A stretch of DNA of 9,962 nucleotides from the NCBI GenBank assembly GCA_038211505.1, contig JBBQVO010000121.1, forward strand, positions 1 to 9,962, read 5' to 3'. The notes below the pieces were generated by a model. It was not told where the DNA came from and made no database searches. It saw nothing but the letters and a program-made list of their open reading frames with translations. The DNA is from JBBQVO01 sp038211505. Lineage in GTDB: Bacteria; Chloroflexota; Dehalococcoidia; DSTF01; JACRBR01. Below are positions 6,517 through 9,962 of this stretch, in pieces. A program made the position numbers and the translations under genes. Numbering within the stretch: the first letter of the stretch is position 1; each line of letters opens with the position of its first letter.

Positions 6517-8388
6517 TTAGTCGATGCGGCGCTTCAACAAAGCACTGGCGCCGACGAGGGTGATTGTGCCGACGAGCAGCTCGATCACGAGTGCACCCGA
6601 CGCGCCACCCGAACCGGCGGCCCCGCCGGAACCCGTGTCGGGCCCGCTAATCGTCCCGGTCCGAGGGCCATTGGCGGCGGCTGCGGCGCCCGCAGCGGCG
6701 GCGGCGTTTGCGTTCTGGACGGCGGGCGGCGGCGGACCGCCGCTGCAAGCGACAAGAATTGAGTTCTGCAAAATGACCGGCGTCGTCGAGAATGCGGCAT
6801 CCGTGAACGTTTGGGCGGCAATCGTCCTACCGCCGATCAGTCCGCGCGTTGGGGTCAGGACGTTACTTCGCTGCTTGCCATTCACCGAAACGGTGACGAT
6901 GACGCCGGCCGGGCCACCGTCAGCCGTGATGTTGTTGGCGCCGGCCAGTGGCGTAAGCGTCGTGCTACCCGCACCAGCCGCACTATCGGCTTTGAACGGA
7001 TTCACGGTACCGAGCGCGACCGTCGAGAAGTTAATGTCGAGCCCGTTCGCGACGGGTTGGCCGTCTTCGTTGAGCACCGTCGCCGTGACCTTGGACGTAT
7101 TCGTGCCGTTGCAGTCGATTGACGGCGGATCCGCGGCGAGGGCGATCGTGGCCGCCGGTGCGATCACATGGATCGTCACGGACGCGCGCAAATCCGACTC
7201 AGGCGCCGAAGCGACGCTCGAGTCGGCAACGGCGTCCAGCCGAACCTTCTCAACGATGTCGCCGGGTGTATCAAACCCACAGACAAATTGTGGAAATCCG
7301 ATTCCCAGCGGACCCGTATCCAAGGTCGGTGTCTCTGGAAGTGCGACTCCGCCGCTGGGTGTCGGAAGGTCGATGTCGAGAAGCTGCGTCGTGGCGACGA
7401 TCGGGTGATCCCACGCGATCAACTCGCCGGCAAGTTCCGTCCCGTCTTCGTCGAGAACCTTCGCGACGATCACGGCCTTTTCCGCACTGCCGTTTGCGCC
7501 CAGGACTCCGTCGGCGCTCGCTTCGAAGTTGCAATCCGTCGGCCGCGGAACTCCATCGCTGACGAGGCACTTCTGGACTTGCGGATCGCAGGGGTTCGGA
7601 TTGGAGGAACCGATATTCGCTCCAAACTTCGGGGTCGCCGGGGTGGCGCCCGTCGAGATCGTGTCCTTTCCGAACAATGGGGACAACGTGATCTTGTCCG
7701 GCGTACCGGTGATCGTGAGATCGACCGGGAAGCTGATGTTCTTCTCGATAACATCGATGTGCGCGTGGCCGGAGTGTCCCTCGGGCTTATCATTTGCGTC
7801 CGGGACGAAGTTCACCGTTACGACACCATCGCCGGGCAATGTCGAATTCGGGTCGCAGTCTGGATCGTACGCCGCCGTGCAATTGAACTCTCGCCCCAGG
7901 TTGTTGCGAGCAACGTCTTCAAAATGGCCGATATCGGTCTTGTACAACACGGGAAATTGATCGTCCACGAATGTGATCAGGCTGGACGCCTGACCGAAAT
8001 GCACCTGGTTCTTGTCAAGGTCGATCTTTGCGAAGTCGGCCGGCGCCGGGCGCACGATAGGTTGTCCTGTGTCGGAGCAGTCCAGTGCGCCGGGCCCATT
8101 CGGAAGCTTGGCGAGGCAACGATCGAGCCCCTGAATGCCTGGCTGCGTCGTGATCAGTCCGCAGGCGGCTACCGCACTGAAGGCGGTCAGACCACCGAAG
8201 GCGACAGCGAGCGGGATGCAACTGCCGGTGTTCAATGCGATGACGTCCGTCACGGTCGCCTGCGCGGGCTTCGTGGGCTGCGTACCGATGCTCGTCGCAA
8301 TTGCGACGGCGGCGACAAGCGCGGCCAATGTCGTTATTTTGATCGCGTTTCTCACGGAGGATCCCTTCGACGTTCTCATCGTTCCCAT
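6517..8388 (-). CDS. Secreted Ig-like surface protein with GPDTG sorting signal (surface protein 2)
   Basis: 623 residues from the ATG at 8388, which overlaps the preceding gene's stop (TAATG) and has GGGAGG 5 bases upstream. The frame runs open further upstream, but that part is an Arg-rich shadow of the neighbour. Signal peptide 1-44 (cleavage AQA|T). A Cys-rich N-terminal region rich in Asp/Asn follows, then an Ig-like segment (about 302-412) and a second, group 1-like one (about 413-512; KVTATVLNEDGQPVANGL, VALGTVNP). A Pro/Ala linker with an Ala-rich run leads to GPDTG (582-586), a Gly/Ser spacer, a membrane helix at about 598-618 and a KRRID tail. Domain order and several motifs match surface protein 1, so the two are paralogs. 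It is translationally coupled to surface protein 3. The binding target is unknown. Confidence 0.92.
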   Translation of the reverse strand: MGTMRTSKGSSVRNAIKITTLAALVAAVAIATSIGTQPTKPAQATVTDVIALNTGSCIPLAVAFGGLTAFSAVAACGLITTQPGIQGLDRCLAKLPNGPGALDCSDTGQPIVRPAPADFAKIDLDKNQVHFGQASSLITFVDDQFPVLYKTDIGHFEDVARNNLGREFNCTAAYDPDCDPNSTLPGDGVVTVNFVPDANDKPEGHSGHAHIDVIEKNISFPVDLTITGTPDKITLSPLFGKDTISTGATPATPKFGANIGSSNPNPCDPQVQKCLVSDGVPRPTDCNFEASADGVLGANGSAEKAVIVAKVLDEDGTELAGELIAWDHPIVATTQLLDIDLPTPSGGVALPETPTLDTGPLGIGFPQFVCGFDTPGDIVEKVRLDAVADSSVASAPESDLRASVTIHVIAPAATIALAADPPSIDCNGTNTSKVTATVLNEDGQPVANGLDINFSTVALGTVNPFKADSAAGAGSTTLTPLAGANNITADGGPAGVIVTVSVNGKQRSNVLTPTRGLIGGRTIAAQTFTDAAFSTTPVILQNSILVACSGGPPPPAVQNANAAAAAGAAAAANGPRTGTISGPDTGSGGAAGSGGASGALVIELLVGTITLVGASALLKRRID

Positions 8389-8390
8389 TA
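8386..8390 (-). promoter_or_regulatory. TAATG stop/start overlap with internal binding site
   Basis: The TAA of surface protein 3 (8390-8388) shares its last A with the ATG of surface protein 2 (8388-8386). GGGAGG lies just upstream, inside the end of surface protein 3. This arrangement indicates translational coupling and settles the start of surface protein 2. Confidence 0.85.
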
Positions 8391-9497
8391 GTCCTCCCGC
8401 CGCACGTGCTGCGCGACGCCGGCGCCGATGTGGAGGCCACCAGCGAGGACGCCAGCGGCGAGCGAAGCCAGCACGATCCACGAGGCGCCGATGCCGGAAC
8501 CGCCGCTACCGCTACCGGTATCGGGCAGGCGGATAGCGCCACGGCCAGCACCGTTCGCGCCGCCAGCTGGCCCGGATCCATCGTTCGGCGGCGGAATGTT
8601 GCCTGCGGGTGGTATCACGGCCGGGGGCGGTGGCGGCGCCGTTGTCCCGGCGGCGACGACGGTCGGCGTGCCAGGGGTCGGCGTCACGGTCTTGAAGGCT
8701 TCGGATGTAGGCGTCGGGCAACCGGCAGAACCTTGAATGCACGTCGGGGTGCTCGTCGGAACCGTGGTGGCAACGGAGGTCGCCGTGCCCGTGGGCACCG
8801 TTGTCGGCGTCGCGACCACTGCACCGATGCTCGTGTCGTTACAGGTTAGTGGGTCGCCTTGCGGCGGATTGCATGAGAATTCATTGCTGCTCACGTCCGC
8901 GATGTCGCCTGCCGCGATGCTGAACGTGCCGCTACCCGCGACCGGGCGAGTGTAGTGAACGACCGCCAACTGCACAGATTGACCGACCGCCAGCGTAAGA
9001 TTGGCGCTAGCGAAACAACTGATGAAAGAATGCTGCGTGTTGGGGTTGTTCGCTTCGAGCGCGCGGGGATAATTCGCGACTCCCTCGTCGTCGTTAATCG
9101 GATCCGGCGGCGTGCACGACCATGTGCCTCCGATCGCGTCGTTGAAGTCCGGATTTCCCGTCTTTCCGGCGTTCGACGCACTGACGTTCGTGGCCACGAA
9201 CAGACTGGTGTTCGTGTTCGCAACTTCGAAATTGAACGCGCTCACGTCGGCTGACGCACCGCTCGTGTTCGTCACGATCACGCCGATATCAATAGGCGTC
9301 GTGCCAGCGGCCGCGGCGCAAAGCGCATCGGGTGTGGTCGCCGTGCTAACGTCGCAGTCCAAGCTCAGCGTGAATGGCGATACGGCAGCTGAGGCCGTAG
9401 GCGTATTAGTGCCGCCGCTTGCTGCGAATAACGTGGCGCCGACGGCGACGGCTACCAGCGCGGCCACGGGTATGGCCTGCCATCTCCTCTTGTACAA
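8388..9497 (-). CDS. Secreted Thr/Pro-rich surface protein with LPDTG sorting signal (surface protein 3)
   Basis: 369 residues from a TTG at 9497, chosen because GGAGG lies 6 bases upstream and a textbook signal peptide follows (YKRRWQ, hydrophobic 8-26, cleavage ASA|A at 37/38). An in-frame ATG at 9539 lacks a binding site but would add 14 residues. The folded part (about 40-220) has six Cys and beta-rich segments (IDIGVIVTNTSGASADVSAF; SGTFSIAAGDIAD) loosely reminiscent of cohesin-type beta-sandwiches; this is a weak resemblance. A stalk of Thr/Pro/Val repeats (about 228-310, with Cys253 and Cys260) leads to LPDTG (324-328), a Gly/Ser spacer, a membrane helix and an HVRRED tail. It is the first gene of an operon with surface protein 2. 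The function is probably adhesive or structural, by inference only. Confidence 0.88.
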   Translation of the reverse strand: MYKRRWQAIPVAALVAVAVGATLFAASGGTNTPTASAAVSPFTLSLDCDVSTATTPDALCAAAAGTTPIDIGVIVTNTSGASADVSAFNFEVANTNTSLFVATNVSASNAGKTGNPDFNDAIGGTWSCTPPDPINDDEGVANYPRALEANNPNTQHSFISCFASANLTLAVGQSVQLAVVHYTRPVAGSGTFSIAAGDIADVSSNEFSCNPPQGDPLTCNDTSIGAVVATPTTVPTGTATSVATTVPTSTPTCIQGSAGCPTPTSEAFKTVTPTPGTPTVVAAGTTAPPPPPAVIPPAGNIPPPNDGSGPAGGANGAGRGAIRLPDTGSGSGGSGIGASWIVLASLAAGVLAGGLHIGAGVAQHVRRED

Positions 9498-9629
9498 CGG
9501 GGTCCTCCTCGCTCTCCTGCGGATCAACGGCGGAACCATACCAGCATCGGTCGGGCTTCGGCAATAGAAATCGGGGAAAACGTTAGACAGCGATGGCAAG
9601 CGGCCGCGTATCAGATCCATACACACGGC

Positions 9630-9664
9630 AAGAGAGAAGGCCCCGATATGTGGCCTTCTCTCTT
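9630..9664 (-). terminator. Terminator-like hairpin after surface protein 4
   Basis: AAGAGAGAAGGCC and GGCCTTCTCTCTT form a perfect 13-bp stem with a 9-base loop, about 46 bases beyond the stop of surface protein 4. No U-run follows (GCCGTGTG). It separates surface protein 4 from the surface protein 3-2 operon. The promoter for that operon should lie between here and about 9500; no clear consensus is visible. Confidence 0.75.
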
Positions 9665-9710
9665 CAACTATCACAGTGGTTCGCGACGATCACGTCGCTA
9701 GTGATGCGTG

Positions 9711-9962
9711 TCAGCTGCGGCGTCGGCGCATGACGACGGCACCGAGAATGCCGGCACCGGCGGCGGCGAGCGAGAGCAGCATGACGAGCATGTCGGTCGT
9801 GTCGCGACCGCTGCCCTGGCCGGCGTTCGGCAGCGCTGTCGTGCCGGCAGCGGCGCCGGCGCGGGCGGCGGCGCTGTTGCCGCCGGTCTGCGCGGCCAGC
9901 ACGGCGTTGGCGGGCGTCGACGTGGACGTGGCCGCGGGCGTTACGGGCGTCGCCGTCGACTG
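9711..9962 (-). CDS. C-terminal part of a sorted surface protein with LPNAG signal (surface protein 4, partial)
   Basis: The gene enters from the right edge; 83 residues and the TGA stop (9713-9711) are visible. A Thr/Ser/Pro/Ala-rich stalk (STATPVTPAATSTSTPANAV) and an Ala/Gly-rich stretch lead to LPNAG. A spacer (QGSGRDTTD), a membrane helix (about 20 residues from MLVMLL) and a very basic MRRRRS tail follow. This is a complete C-terminal sorting signal, with Asn-Ala in place of the Asp-Thr of the other three. The N-terminal part and function are outside the window. Confidence 0.85.
   Translation of the reverse strand, partial: QSTATPVTPAATSTSTPANAVLAAQTGGNSAAARAGAAAGTTALPNAGQGSGRDTTDMLVMLLSLAAAGAGILGAVVMRRRRS

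Noticed and set aside
6524..7408. Plus-strand frame opposite the 3' half of surface protein 2
   Set aside because: Antisense shadow; Ala/Pro/Val-rich with no supporting start signal.
7168..8391. 407-residue plus-strand open frame opposite surface protein 2
   Set aside because: Length is impressive, but it mirrors the codons of a gene with signal peptide, Ig-like domains and sorting signal; its own product is Arg-rich and lacks a recognisable domain.
8389..8481. N-terminal extension of surface protein 2
   Set aside because: The extra 31 residues are Arg/Trp-rich and lie wholly inside the previous gene; the coupled ATG at 8388 has a good binding site and gives a normal signal peptide.

Overview
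The window is GC-rich and every gene I can support lies on the minus strand, so transcription runs right to left. It reads as one cell-surface locus: four secreted proteins with C-terminal LPXTG-like sorting signals (one cut by the right edge), followed by three sortase paralogs whose active-site blocks (A[G/A]HVDY...GPAVFW, L[I/V]TC, downstream Arg) match class F sortases. Class F sortases are best known from Actinobacteria and Chloroflexota. The PDTG-type signals with Gly/Ser-rich spacers, the lipobox on one sortase and the dispersed intergenic repeats suggest a monoderm Chloroflexota (possibly a Dehalococcoidia-like lineage). That assignment is inference; a GC-rich actinobacterium is not excluded.

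Right to left: (1) 9962-9711, the C-terminal part of a sorted surface protein (LPNAG), then a hairpin at 9664-9630. (2) 9497-8388, a Thr/Pro-rich surface protein (LPDTG), overlapping by one base (TAATG) a large Ig-like surface protein at 8388-6517 (GPDTG). Together these look like a two-gene operon closed by a 14-bp hairpin at 6496-6464. (3) A roughly 500-base gene-free leader, then a paralogous Ig-like surface protein at 6019-4199 (GPDTG), closed by a 13-bp hairpin at 4146-4117. (4) A roughly 500-base gene-free stretch with repeats. (5) Three consecutive sortase genes: 3601-2807 (lipobox-anchored), 2685-1801 and 1674-964 (both anchored by an N-terminal membrane helix). (6) From 963 to 1, a repeat-bearing intergenic region and what looks like a frameshifted hypothetical gene (655-186).

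The likely joint role is as follows. The four precursors are exported by N-terminal signal peptides, visible in three of them. They are held in the membrane by C-terminal helices with Arg/Lys tails, cut at the (L/G)P(D/N)(T/A)G motif by one or more of the sortases, and attached to a surface acceptor or joined to each other. Which sortase serves which signal cannot be read from the sequence. No CRISPR array, tRNA, rRNA, transposase or phage gene was seen.
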